DNA from: Trichomonas vaginalis G3
Lineage: Eukaryota; Parabasalia; Trichomonadida; Trichomonadidae
Reading direction: 5' to 3'
Length of the DNA stretch: 64,000 nt
Assembly (NCBI RefSeq): GCF_026262505.1
Contig: NC_067204.1
Span: 1,116,001-1,180,000 of the forward strand
The position numbers and the translations under genes are program-made. The number at the start of each line of letters is the position of its first letter. Position 1 is the first letter of the stretch. The notes beneath the pieces were generated by a model that saw only the letters and a program-made list of their open reading frames with translations, was not told the DNA's origin and made no database searches. Below are positions 54,164-63,942 of this stretch, piece after piece.

Positions 54164-54500
54164 TGAAACAATATAATATTGTCTTGAAAAAGTACAACAT
54201 TGTCTTGAAAAAGTACAACATTGTCTTGAAAAAGTACAACATTGTCTTGAAAAAGTACAACATTGTCTTGAAAAAGTACAACATTGTCTTGAAAAAGTAC
54301 AACATTGTTCTGAAAAAGTTCAAGACTTGTTCTGAAAAAGTACAGCTGTACTCAAATTTGAGAGACATTGTACTGAAAAAGTACAAATTGTTCTGAAAAA
54401 GTACAACATTGTTCTGAAAAAGTACAATATTGTCTTGAAAAAGTACAACATTGTCTTGAAAAAGTACAACATTGTCTTGAAAAAGTACAATATTGTACTG
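54164..54500. repeat. 21-bp tandem repeat, about 14 copies
   Basis: Unit TTGTCTTGAAAAAGTACAACA with variants near the middle. It reads open on both strands for the trivial reason that the unit is seven codons. It separates divergent genes. Confidence 0.85.
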
Positions 54501-54509
54501 ACTCAGTAT

Positions 54510-54836
54510 GGAGCTTGACCCCTTAGACGAAGCAATTTATCTAATTGAGGTAAATGAAACCGTGAAGAATATCTCAGCAAGTGCAAACCAAGCAAGTCCA
54601 TTGGCTTCTGGTTGTCCAAGAATAGTGTCTTAAAGTTGGAAATTGAAACAGGTGTTGCAATTCAAGTTCCAGAAGGCACTGCATTCGATGATATTAAGGA
54701 TGTGAAGAAAGAAGCCCTCTTGAAGTTCTTCATGAAACGTCCTTGGATACTACTTCCATATCGTGAGAGCCCAATTCCACGAATTACACAAATTCTCAGA
54801 GCACTACTTCACTACTCTGGACAGCCTTCTTCATAA
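54510..54836 (+). pseudogene. small Polinton protein of unknown role
   Basis: Begins MELDPLDEAIYLIEVNETVK at the end of the 21-bp repeat tract. Later residues include AIQVPEGTAFDDIKDVKKEA. Broken. No domain recognised. Confidence 0.4.
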
Positions 54837-54908
54837 CCTCAGAAGGCGACATCCAACCAATTCTTCAGCCAGTTCAGTAAACATCTCATTTTAACTTCAC
54901 TTTTTTTT

Positions 54909-55203
54909 ATGTTTTTACTCACACTCTACTCAACAGGTTTGTGTACAACTATTTCAACTGTGAACCTTGTATTGACCGGTCTTCCTGCAAATGCAAGTTC
55001 GTCAATACACAATTTATGGTGGCAAGAAAGACAGTGGGAATGTTATTCTGACATCTGTTGTTGCGCTCGAGAGAGAATTGAAATTCCAGACCCACCTCCC
55101 CCAAGAACTCCAACACCAACACTCAAGTTTGCCGAAGACTCATGTGAAGAAGAAGCCTTCTGGTAAGTTTCTTATAGCCATCTATATGGCACGCTTTGAG
55201 TAA
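54909..55203 (+). pseudogene. small Polinton protein of unknown role
   Basis: Short overlapping frames in a coding-like stretch. I cannot decide which is real and see no domain. Confidence 0.3.
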
Positions 55204-55227
55204 AAACATTTTTTTTTTTTTTTGAAT

Positions 55228-55766
55228 GAAGCAAGTTAAATTCGTCCCACACCAATCTCAATGGACCGATGAAGAGTTTCAAGCTATGGTTGAAGGTGTT
55301 GAGAACGACATAGACGGCGAACTTGAAGGAGCTCAAAACCACAATTGCAACCAAAATTGCACAAGTCAAGGAACAGATAGCTCCACTTAAAGCTACCAAA
55401 GCTACTCTTGACCTCATGGATAGTTACCGTTTAGAAGTAAAGAGTGGAATAAGACAATTAAAATTAAAACTTCTAAACTACGAAGCTATACTCCAAAAGT
55501 TAGCAGAAATGAGAAGACTTTACCAGAGCTACTTACATGTAAGGGACTTACCTTCAAGCAGTCCGACCAAAGATGAATTTTCTGACATTGTCCCAATTTT
55601 GTCCGAAAGTCAGCTCAGATGTTTCGAACTGCTCCCAACATATCCAGAATATGAACGTTTGCCTGAACTCTTCCGCAATCTCAAAAAACGTTTTTTGTTC
55701 TCATGTTCGAAACTTTTATCGGAAGAGACAACAAACGTTCAGAAGAAGAACAAGATATTATTTTAA
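55228..55766 (+). pseudogene. coiled-coil Polinton protein
   Basis: An acidic start (MKQVKFVPHQSQWTDEEFQA) followed by a Lys/Leu-rich coiled coil (IATKIAQVKEQIAPLKATKA) and a Ser/Pro-containing region. No known domain. Broken. Confidence 0.4.
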
Positions 55767-55841
55767 ACTTGTTGTATGACTAACCGTCATAACAAGCTTT
55801 TTGAAGTAAAACCGTCATTCTCAAACCACTTCATTTTTTCG

Positions 55842-56542
55842 ATGTCCGAACAAGCACCGAAGCCAAACTCAATGGCAGATGTCCTTTCAATGTTGCCAGA
55901 CAAGCGCCCAGTTCAAATTCAAATTTTGAATTTGAAAGCTCATCTGACAAACACCGTTAAGACTCTCCAAAGTAGTCTTATGGAAGAGATGACCAAGCTC
56001 AAAGCCGATGTCCTCATGAACCAAGCTTCCAATGAGAAATGCCTGAATGATTTGACGGAAACCTTGCGCATTTACGCGAGAGAGAACCGAGACCTTGCCA
56101 GACTCATCTACCGTTTCTTCGAAGAGATAGACGCCATCTGGAAGGTACTCGGAAAGGACAGAACATCAACACCGTACTTCGTGAACACAGAATTGAAGAA
56201 GGAATTGTCGAGGAAGAAGAGAAACACGAAGAAGAGGAAGAGGAAGAAGAGGAAGAAGAGAAACACGAAGAAGAGGAAGTTTGGGCAACCCTTGTTGCCG
56301 ATGACACTTACGAAATTTCCCAACCCTACCCATACCAAATCCGCAACAAGGAGACAGGCAAGGTTCTTACCCCAGTCCTCAACAACTTGGGACACTTGAA
56401 CCTTACCCTTCGGAATCGGTTCAATTCCATGGGCAAGCTTGTCGCAATTCAATGGGTTCCAAATCCAAACAAGAAGACGAAGGTCAGACACATTGACGGT
56501 GACAAGCTCAACAACCGTAAGGAGAACCTCGAGTGGTTCTAA
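55842..56542 (+). pseudogene. coiled-coil protein with HNH/NUMOD4-type domain
   Basis: The first part (MSEQAPKPNSMADVLSMLPD) is helical, followed by a long Glu-rich stretch. The last 75 codons match HNH endonucleases of the NUMOD4/HNH_3 type: YQIRNKETGKVL, LVAIQWVPNPNKKTKVRHID and GDKLNNRKENLEW. These enzymes nick or cut DNA and often spread as homing modules. Here the domain may be an element enzyme or a captured module. The region is broken, and whether the two parts belong to one gene is not decided. Confidence 0.55.
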
Positions 56543-56608
56543 GAGTAAAAAAATTTTATTTTAGGGGGAAACCCCGAGTAAATTTAGGTGTTTATTTAGT
56601 TAAGTAGC

Positions 56609-56902
56609 TTAAATTAAGGTAATTTGGACAATTAGTTCCCGACCTCTGAATTGGACTCTTTCGTCATCCCAGTTGCGTAGGAGGTCGTCCCAGAGGAGTT
56701 GGTAGAATTGCCAATCCAAGGACGATTTGTCCTCCCAGGCATTGAGGATGTACTGCTCGTAGAGTTCATGACCTCTGCCTTGCACCAGACACCCTCTCCC
56801 TTGGAACGTAAGGCTTCTTCGAAGTGCTCGAATGCGATTGGCTGCGGACCATCTGAAATGACACTTTTTGTCCGTTTGGTCAATGTTCGTGTCTCGTGCC
56901 AT
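56609..56902 (-). CDS. about 97-residue Polinton protein
   Basis: I take the Met of MARDTNIDQTDKKCHFRWSA as start rather than one further upstream, because the upstream part is AT-rich and unlike coding sequence here. It has many Trp and Arg (LDWQFYQLLWDDLLRNWDDE). No known domain. Confidence 0.35.
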   Translation of the reverse strand: MARDTNIDQTDKKCHFRWSAANRIRALRRSLTFQGRGCLVQGRGHELYEQYILNAWEDKSSLDWQFYQLLWDDLLRNWDDERVQFRGRELIVQITLI

Positions 56903-56999
56903 AGTCGACGAAAATACAAACAAACAGGTTATATATGAGTTTGAGACCAAGAATGGTGTAACTCGACCTGTCCGATTCAAATTCGAATAAAAATTTTTT

Positions 57000-59141
57000 A
57001 TTTCATGCAATGTTTTATTTCTGTGCCGTCTTCAAGTATGCCCCAGTACTTACGCTTGGAGAGGACATGAACTTCGGTGAAAATTTTGTCCAATTTGAAT
57101 TGACCCATCTTTTCACCGACCATTCCCATTTCAATGAGTTTGTTATAGCCTTCTTCGTTCGTCATGAGTGCGTCAATGTTCTCATAGTAAACCTTCACTT
57201 TGGATTTGACTTCGGAGAAGAATTTGTTGTAGTTGTCAAGGACTGCCTTTGCGAACTGAGGGTAAGACCAATGTTCGACAATAGGTTTTAATGTGGTTAC
57301 TAAGCCACTTTGACCTTGAGTGAATTCGTACTTCAAAACAAAAGGAGAACCTTTCAACAAAGTTGTCGACCTTCTCATAGTGTTTACTCTTCATCTCTTG
57401 AGGTTTCTTAATGGAATATCCCCATGTCGAATTCATAAGCAATTTGAGTGTCATTGCAAGTTTGGGGTTTGAAGCTTTCCTAATATCATACAGTTGTTGT
57501 ATGACTTTTCCAACTGTATAGTTCCTTCCTGGGAACTCACCATCTTCGTTTGGAATTCCAGTCGGGATATATTGGACGAACCTCATGTACGCAGCGTTAA
57601 GGTCGACATAGTATATCTTTTCATCTGAGTCGAACTTGTCGCAACCAATGGGTCCAGTTCGTGGAAATTCAAGTGAGTCTCTTATCTTCTGAGAAACTTC
57701 TCCTGTTATCTCATAAACATCGTCGAAGCAACCTGTTTCATATAAAACCTTCTGACCTAACTCAGATGCTCTCCAATACAATTTGACGTCAATTGGATGT
57801 CTCAATGGAAGTTTGTTTATAGCATCTTGAAGTTCTTGCAACCTCATTGGAAGTTCTTCTGGTTCAGGTTGGTATCCGAACAATCCAACTCCTTTTGGAA
57901 CTGTGTACTTCTTTTGTGCTAGAACTTTGTCTGGAACAACTTTTGGTCTTGCTAACAATGAAAAGTTTGTTTCGTCTTTTGGTACAAAAGTTTCTGTCAG
58001 CTTGTCATCTGGAATTGGTTCCAACAAACCTTTCTCGAAAAGAATGTTTACAGCTCTGACAATGTTGCACTTGCCTTTTCCGAACAATGGGTTTGTAAGA
58101 CTTTCGTTCAACATGAAGTGGTTGTGGACAATTACAATCTTCAACCATGGTAAGTCTTTGTCAACAACATAGTCGTCATGTGAAGAACCTTTAGTGGATG
58201 TTGACTCGGATATTGACATTTGCCAACGGTGCAATTTTTGCCAATTGACCTCTGAGAATGTACCTTGTCTTCACACATGACTCAAGATACTTCATCTTCT
58301 CATCTGTAACAAGACCAGAGTTCCTGAGACATGTAAGAATACAAGGTTCATTGACAATTGTTTCAATTGAATTGTAAATTCCATACCTTGTCAAGTCAAT
58401 GTCAGACTTATTTATGAACGGGAAGTATCCAGCATGTTGTCTGACTGCTTGAGGGTTAGGTTGGTACCATTCAAATTTTACACTTGCAATTCCTTCAATT
58501 GCATTCAAAATGTCTGAGTCGGAGTCAACCATTTGTTCTCTCTTTGTAGTCTTGAAAGCGTCAAGAAGTTGCGCTGTTGTGACATTGCCATGTGCATAGT
58601 AAATGTGACCGTCCAAATCTGTTACGGTTAGTCTGAGATTGTATCCTTTCTTATTTCCGTCTTGTATGGCAGCAAGTACTCCCATGAAGCCTTCTTTGTT
58701 CTTTCCTTCGTCAAAGTTTACTGTAAAGGTTCGACCAGATGTAATTTGACTTCTAACTTCACGATACTTTTCATATGCATATCTTGTTCTTTCCATGGGA
58801 GCATGTGCGTCTTCACCTTTTCCTTTTTTCCTTCTCAAAGGATGCAATTGTTCGTCATGTTTCCAGTAGAATCTGGCAAAGCCGTCGTGTCCTTCAACTT
58901 GAGGTTCACTAACATCGAAAGGCATGTCCATAAGACGTTCTTCTTCTAACCTCTCTAGTCTGTTTGGATAATTTGCGCGTGCTGTTTCCAAGTCCATTTC
59001 ATAGCGAAGACCAGACAATTTGTCATAGACTTTTATGGGTCTTCCCTTCCTATATTTAAACTTCTTTGAAACTTTCCAACCATATCTTTCTAACTCTGCT
59101 TTTATTCTAGCAGATTTTCTATCCATTCTATATGGGGGCAT
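57000..59141 (-). pseudogene. protein-primed family B DNA polymerase
   Basis: This should replicate the element using a protein primer. The N-terminal part begins MPPYRMDRKSARIKAELERY. Further in, YVDLNAAYMRFVQYIPTG is the motif A region and KLAMTLKLLMNSTWGYSIKK the motif B region, as in DNA_pol_B_2 (organellar and viral) enzymes. A motif C-like stretch follows near the C-terminus. It is broken, with several breaks. The AT-rich motif AATATTTTTTTATTTTTAT just upstream (59142-59175) matches the helicase leader. Confidence 0.85.
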
Positions 59142-59175
59142 TTTTATAAAAATAAAAAAATATTTTTTTCTTTAC
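59142..59175 (-). promoter_or_regulatory. AT-rich upstream motif of the polymerase part
   Basis: Read on the minus strand it is AAATATTTTTTTATTTTTAT then AAAA-ATG, the same as before the helicase parts. Confidence 0.5.
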
Positions 59176-59179
59176 TTTA

Positions 59180-59755
59180 CATAACCGCCTGCTGCCATAA
59201 GTCTTTGACGCCAACCCATACCAGCTAATGAAGGTTGACTTGGTTTAGTTTGGAAACTAAACTTTGGTTTTGGTTTATCTTCAGTTTTTGGTTTTCTTCT
59301 TCTATCGGTTTTTCGTCACTTTTCGGTTCCTCTGACTTTACCTCACTTGCAGGTATGGTTGTGTCGTCAACATCTTCATAAATATCATATGCCATTTGTT
59401 TTTGTTTTCCTTTCAACTTTTTGTGTTTGTTGTAAAGTTTAGAATATTTCGACTCTAAGTCAATGAGATGTTCTATAATGAACTGTTGGTCAGTGAAGTA
59501 AACTTTTCCATCTGTTGTCTCGAAAGCTCCTTCAGACTTCAATATTTTATTTGTGAGAGTCTGTTTCTTTTTTGAGATACTAGCCGTTCCATTTCTATGA
59601 AAAGTGACTTTGTAGTTAGGGTTTGTATTTCCAGACCTGGCACTTTCTATTATTGAATTTTTCTCTTCATCTGTAAGTTCTTTGACAGGTTTTGACAATG
59701 GTTCTGAACTTTTTGTTTGTGGTGTCAAATCTACCGTTTCAACTTCTTCGGTCAT
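59180..59755 (-). pseudogene. Lys/Glu-rich Polinton protein
   Basis: Begins MTEEVETVDLTPQTKSSEPL. It has a central region with YKVTFHRNGTASISKKKQTL, a coiled coil and an acidic end. Its upstream TTTTTTACTGAGATGAA motif is shared with the gene at 59775-59930. Role unknown. Broken near its end. Confidence 0.4.
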
Positions 59756-59774
59756 TTCATCTCAGTAAAAAATT

Positions 59775-59930
59775 TTAGTTTGGTTTGTTTTCAACTGGTT
59801 GTTTAGGTTTTTTAAGTCGGTCTAAAACTTCCTGAGGTATAGGAAGAACTTGACAAACACGTGGTTGTGTAACTGCTGGAAGTCGACAAATCCATCTTGA
59901 ACCCATTTGTCTCAATGCTGTATTGTTCAT
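59775..59930 (-). CDS. 51-residue Polinton protein
   Basis: MNNTALRQMGSRWICRLPAV and onward, ending in a Lys/Pro-rich tail. The leader TTTTTTTACTGAGATGAA sits directly before the ATG and is the same as that of the neighbouring gene. No domain recognised. Confidence 0.45.
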   Translation of the reverse strand: MNNTALRQMGSRWICRLPAVTQPRVCQVLPIPQEVLDRLKKPKQPVENKPN

Positions 59931-59990
59931 TTCATCTCAGTAAAAAAATTTACATTCCCCACGTTTGAGGCGGTTGAGGTTGGTTGTTGT

Positions 59991-60350
59991 TTACCCATTG
60001 TTGTGCATGGTTATATCCTCTGTTAAAGAATCTTTCACCTTGGTCCATATAGTGCCTGCTTGGTTATAGTAGTCATTTGCTTTGTTATAGTAGTTTCCTG
60101 CTTGTCTTCCTACATTGTCCATCCATCCTTGAACTTTTCCTCTTGTTTCAGGATTTGGAATAAGATTTGCTGCATCTCGTGCTACCTCCCAACCTTTCTG
60201 TACAGTTTGTATAATAGGTTGTGCTTTCTCTTTAAGTATACCTAATGTACTCAAAATCTTCCTTCCAATTCCAAATGCACCTCTGGCTATTGTTCCCACT
60301 GCGGGCAAAAATCTGGATGCAACTCCTGCTAATGCGCCAAATAAACCCAT
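59991..60350 (-). CDS. candidate membrane-active/core protein
   Basis: 119 residues. The N-terminus MGLFGALAGVASRFLPAVGT is hydrophobic and Gly/Ala-rich and could form an amphipathic helix. The rest is helical with Tyr/Asn pairs (YYNKANDYYNQAG). The pattern recalls the membrane-lytic or core proteins of adenovirus-like virions (protein VI type), but no homology is claimed. A second protein of similar style lies at 63699-63942. Confidence 0.35.
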   Translation of the reverse strand: MGLFGALAGVASRFLPAVGTIARGAFGIGRKILSTLGILKEKAQPIIQTVQKGWEVARDAANLIPNPETRGKVQGWMDNVGRQAGNYYNKANDYYNQAGTIWTKVKDSLTEDITMHNNG

Positions 60351-60420
60351 TTCTTATAGGGTAAAAAATGACGAATCCAAACAAGGACCCCTATGTTTCT
60401 AAAGCACAAAGAAAGCACTC

Positions 60421-61326
60421 ATGATAAAAATCTTTAGTTCAACACCAAATGCTTGGTTTATGGATATCTTGGAAAACATTCCGAGGTATAGAGAAGATGG
60501 ACCACCATACTGGCTAATATTTGTCGGTCAAAACACAAGATACTGTGAAGCCATACCATTACAGTCCAAAAATATTTTAGATGTGAAAACTGCTTTGACA
60601 ATATTCGTTGACAAATACCATCCAACAAAACTGACATCTGACTGTGAAAGTTCTTTCAAATCAGACGATATTAAAAACTATCTGCGTTCAAAAAATGTAA
60701 ACCAATATTTCATTGTCGACCAAAACCATTCTGCTCTTGGTGTCATTGACAGTTGTATAAAAATCTTAAGAGACTTAAACCAACCACAAGGTGGTGAGGT
60801 AGATGAAATGTCATATGACGACAAATATAGACACTTCTCCATGGCAAAGATGAGACAAGTTTTAAATATTTACAATAGCCGTAAACAAAAAGGTTTGGGA
60901 AACCACTCCCCCGAAGAAATGAAAAACAACCCTGACTTAGAGAAAGACTATATATTTAATAGTTTAGTCAAAAGAGACAAACAAGAAAGAATGCCAGGCT
61001 TCAAACTTAAGAAAGGTGACAAAGTAAAAATAGAAATACCTAAACGCGACCCATATGAAAATACTATTGACTATGACAACAATGGGAACTCGACAGGTAC
61101 TCACATTCGTGTTCGTAAAAATAGAAGAAAGTATACAAGAGAATATTATGAAGTTTTAGGCAAACATGGCAAAATGTACAGACTGCAAGCAGAAGATAAA
61201 ACTACTATTGTCAGACCTCGTTTCAAACTTGTCAAAGTTCAAGGTGGTATACTTTCAAAGACAGTTCCTAACAAATATAAGACAACTCCTGACGAATATG
61301 CTAAAGAAGTTGAAAATGACGACTAA
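60421..61326 (+). CDS. Polinton rve-type integrase
   Basis: 301 residues, uninterrupted. The catalytic core resembles retroviral-type integrases: WFMDILENIP opens it, then LTSDCESSFKSDDIKNYL and FIVDQNHSALGVIDSCIK. It is followed by a basic C-terminal region (RVRKNRRKYTREYYEVLGKH) like the chromodomain-side end of Maverick integrases, and an acidic tail. It would insert the element into host DNA. It is divergent from the gene at 59991-60350 and convergent with the fibre gene, whose stop lies within a few bases of its own. Confidence 0.8.
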   Translation: MIKIFSSTPNAWFMDILENIPRYREDGPPYWLIFVGQNTRYCEAIPLQSKNILDVKTALTIFVDKYHPTKLTSDCESSFKSDDIKNYLRSKNVNQYFIVDQNHSALGVIDSCIKILRDLNQPQGGEVDEMSYDDKYRHFSMAKMRQVLNIYNSRKQKGLGNHSPEEMKNNPDLEKDYIFNSLVKRDKQERMPGFKLKKGDKVKIEIPKRDPYENTIDYDNNGNSTGTHIRVRKNRRKYTREYYEVLGKHGKMYRLQAEDKTTIVRPRFKLVKVQGGILSKTVPNKYKTTPDEYAKEVENDD

Positions 61327-62828
61327 GCATTTCTATACCATGCGTAAACTGTCATGTAAGGTGGCATGTATTCTTTACTTTGTCCCGTTGTTTGCGTATA
61401 CCCTGAAACGCGATGTGTATGGCTTCCTCCTACCTCAGTGTTATTCCAGTAACAATTTATAGCAAACTTAACGTCCTCTTTAACATCATATCCTTTACCT
61501 TTTGTCATTCCTGACCAATCCCAAAATCTATGACTATGCAAACCTGCTTCAGATGTACTTAAACTTACGTAGTGACTGTGCGCAGGTAAATTTGCACCTG
61601 AAATCGTTTTACTTCCACCTGTTTCCTTTGAAGAGTTTGCACAATACAAAAACCTGTCGACTATTTGAGTCCAAGTTCCAAAACCAAGTACTACTTCTGG
61701 TCTGGTAGAGTTCATTGACGTGTAAATAGAACCTATAGGATATACTGTTTGAAGTATTTCTGTCTTTAATGTTTGAAGCTCTGTTTTGTCTGCTTTTTTA
61801 TATAACTTTTCTTCAAGTTCATTTACGTCAGAGATGCTATGTCTATGATATTTTTGTGGGTATGTTCCTTCTGTCCATGCGAAAATACGTTCTTTTGTTG
61901 CATCTACATATCCTTTTATCCATGTCGAGTCTGCTTTTGTATTCCTTAACTCTGTAACACCTTTCTCAAGCTCTTTCAACTGTTGTCCATCTTCCATTAA
62001 ACCTCTGGTATGACTTGAAACCGTTTGTGTCAACATATCTACAGTTTCTTTGTCGGCTTTAAGGTCTAAACATCCTGAAACCCATCCTGTATCAGCTTTC
62101 GTTTTTAAAATCTTTGATGTCCGTTCATTATACCATTCAACCCTTTCTTTAATTTCATTGTCTTTTTCATCCACATATTCCTTATCTGCCTTCTTCACTA
62201 ACACACTAGCCATAAGTCCCTTATCTACTTTCTCCTCTAACTCACTGTTGACATATGTTTTGTCAGCTTTCTTTTCAAGGCTAACGTTTAAGTCTGTTAT
62301 TTCAGATATAGAATGTGTATGTCCAACGTCACTTTTCCTGTTTAAGGTTTCTTGTAAGTTTGTAATATTTGCAATGGTATGTGTATGAGTCTTTTTAGAA
62401 TATTCTTTGTCAGCTCTTGTCACTTCACTTGACATTTTATTGTCAACATATGTTTTGTCTGCTAGTTCAGGATGAGTATGTTCTTTTGTTGCATATGTTG
62501 CATCTGCTCTGTCATGTTCTTCTTGAACTTTTTCAATGACATACTCTTTGTCAGCTTTGTTGTCAACATCTGCTTTCAAAAGAAGTTCTTTTATAGGTTT
62601 CTCGTTTAAAGTTCCTTTTGTTGGATTTATACAAACAGTATGGTTCTTACTGTCTTGAAACAGAAACTCGTCTGTCATTGGGTTTAATGTCAGTTTTAAG
62701 TTTCCTTCTTTCAATGACTCAGATATCTTAGAATAGTTTGAAAAGTTTGTTGTGTTCTTATTTAGAGCTTGCAAAATGAGTTGTCGGTTGTGTTTTATTT
62801 CTCTCATAGACGCTGTTTCTTTCGACAT
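61323..62828 (-). CDS. phage-like tail-fibre protein
   Basis: 501 residues, uninterrupted. The first 80 residues are unique. From about 85 to 360 there are repeats of the ADKEYVD / KADKTYVNSELEEK type alternating with HTHTIANITNLQ and HTHSISEITDLN, a pattern of trimeric phage fibres. The end, from about residue 365, is a phage collar/receptor-type domain: YPIGSIYTSMNSTRPEVVLG, GTWTQIVDRFLYC, LPAHSHYVSL and PYMTVYAWYRNA. It would form a virion spike that binds a surface. The closest relatives by pattern are bacteriophage fibres, which implies capture from bacteria or their phages. Tail-fibre-like genes have been reported in trichomonad Mavericks. Confidence 0.8.
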   Translation of the reverse strand: MSKETASMREIKHNRQLILQALNKNTTNFSNYSKISESLKEGNLKLTLNPMTDEFLFQDSKNHTVCINPTKGTLNEKPIKELLLKADVDNKADKEYVIEKVQEEHDRADATYATKEHTHPELADKTYVDNKMSSEVTRADKEYSKKTHTHTIANITNLQETLNRKSDVGHTHSISEITDLNVSLEKKADKTYVNSELEEKVDKGLMASVLVKKADKEYVDEKDNEIKERVEWYNERTSKILKTKADTGWVSGCLDLKADKETVDMLTQTVSSHTRGLMEDGQQLKELEKGVTELRNTKADSTWIKGYVDATKERIFAWTEGTYPQKYHRHSISDVNELEEKLYKKADKTELQTLKTEILQTVYPIGSIYTSMNSTRPEVVLGFGTWTQIVDRFLYCANSSKETGGSKTISGANLPAHSHYVSLSTSEAGLHSHRFWDWSGMTKGKGYDVKEDVKFAINCYWNNTEVGGSHTHRVSGYTQTTGQSKEYMPPYMTVYAWYRNA

Positions 62829-62846
62829 TTTTATTCTAGATAAAAT

Positions 62847-63695
62847 ATGCTTTCAATAGAAAAAGAAAATTCAAGAGTTGCTACAACTAAACCATTAGAT
62901 GAACTTTTTACTAACGTAGGTCAAAAGTTTGAGACAGAGACCGTAAAACATGAAGGCTATCGTTTTGACTACCCACTAAGATGGTTAAGAGACCCATCCG
63001 TCACAAAAGCTATTGGCTTTCGTAGAATGAAGTTCATTTCAGAAGCCATACATGGGTTCCCATTTACGGTCGCTTTTGAAGTTCGATACTATAACAAAGA
63101 AAAACGTACGTATGAGAAATTTGAACAGGGAAAACTTTTACAAGTGAATTTGCTTGTAAACTTAGAAACAACTCTTCAAGCTTTTCAAGAAAAAATAAAC
63201 GATATCTATCTCGAATATGCAAAACAGTACAACATTGACGAAGGAGAGTACCATCTCGATATTGTTTATGACAGGAAAAATGCAACTGTTAAAATCAATA
63301 GAATAGAAGACCTTGGAGAAGACGTTTATATTTCTACAAAATATAACAACTTGGCATGGTATAGATTTTTGAGGATGTTAAATCAGCCTGCAGAATATCC
63401 AGTACACCCGAACTTTTATGAAGTCGAAAACCCTAATGGAACATATGAAAATGTTTTCGACTCAGATGCTATTATCGTTCATGCTTCATTTTCTGGTGCA
63501 CAAAACTCTTTTTTATGCTTGGCAAATGACTTTTACGAAAAACCTACAAAGCTATATGAACCACCAAGTGGAAGTATTTCAGACTTTCAAGTATGGTTTA
63601 CTACAGATGGAAGAAAGAGAATAGTTCCATTATACCATGCGTTTTACTTAGAACTTAGTTTCATATACAACTACTATCGAACGGTAAAAATATAA
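62847..63695 (+). CDS. Polinton protein of unknown role, divergent from the fibre
   Basis: 282 residues, uninterrupted, starting MLSIEKENSRVATTKPLDEL after the leader TCTAGATAAA. It is rich in beta-type segments and aromatic residues (YPLRWLRDPSVTKAIGFRRM). No known domain. It shares an 18-bp divergent promoter space with the fibre gene, so the two may be co-expressed as virion proteins; a minor capsid role is a guess. Confidence 0.5.
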   Translation: MLSIEKENSRVATTKPLDELFTNVGQKFETETVKHEGYRFDYPLRWLRDPSVTKAIGFRRMKFISEAIHGFPFTVAFEVRYYNKEKRTYEKFEQGKLLQVNLLVNLETTLQAFQEKINDIYLEYAKQYNIDEGEYHLDIVYDRKNATVKINRIEDLGEDVYISTKYNNLAWYRFLRMLNQPAEYPVHPNFYEVENPNGTYENVFDSDAIIVHASFSGAQNSFLCLANDFYEKPTKLYEPPSGSISDFQVWFTTDGRKRIVPLYHAFYLELSFIYNYYRTVKI

Positions 63696-63698
63696 TTT

Positions 63699-63942
63699 TT
63701 AATACGGTTGAGGTGTTGGATTTGGTTGCCAACTAGACTGTGGTGCAGGTTCAGGCTGTTGTATAACAGGAGCTTGCTCTTCTGGTTCAGGGTCTTTAGG
63801 TATAATACCAACGAAACTGACCTACTCTTTTGCCAATATTTTTGACTCCGTTCCAAATTCCTCTTCCGACGGTTTTTATTCCATTCCATATACCTCTTCC
63901 AACATTTCGAAAGAAGTTTCCTATTCTTCCAAAGAAACCCAT
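63699..63942 (-). pseudogene. Gly/Arg/Trp amphipathic protein with Pro-rich tail
   Basis: Begins MGFFGRIGNFFRNVGRGIWN with a repeated GRGIWNG unit, strongly amphipathic and basic; the other end is Pro/Gln-rich. It resembles the style of the candidate membrane-active protein at 59991-60350. Broken. Confidence 0.35.

Noticed and set aside
61323-62828. Bacterial contamination as the source of the fibre gene
   Set aside because: Flanking genes are Polinton integrase and other element genes, with uniform base composition and continuous sequence.
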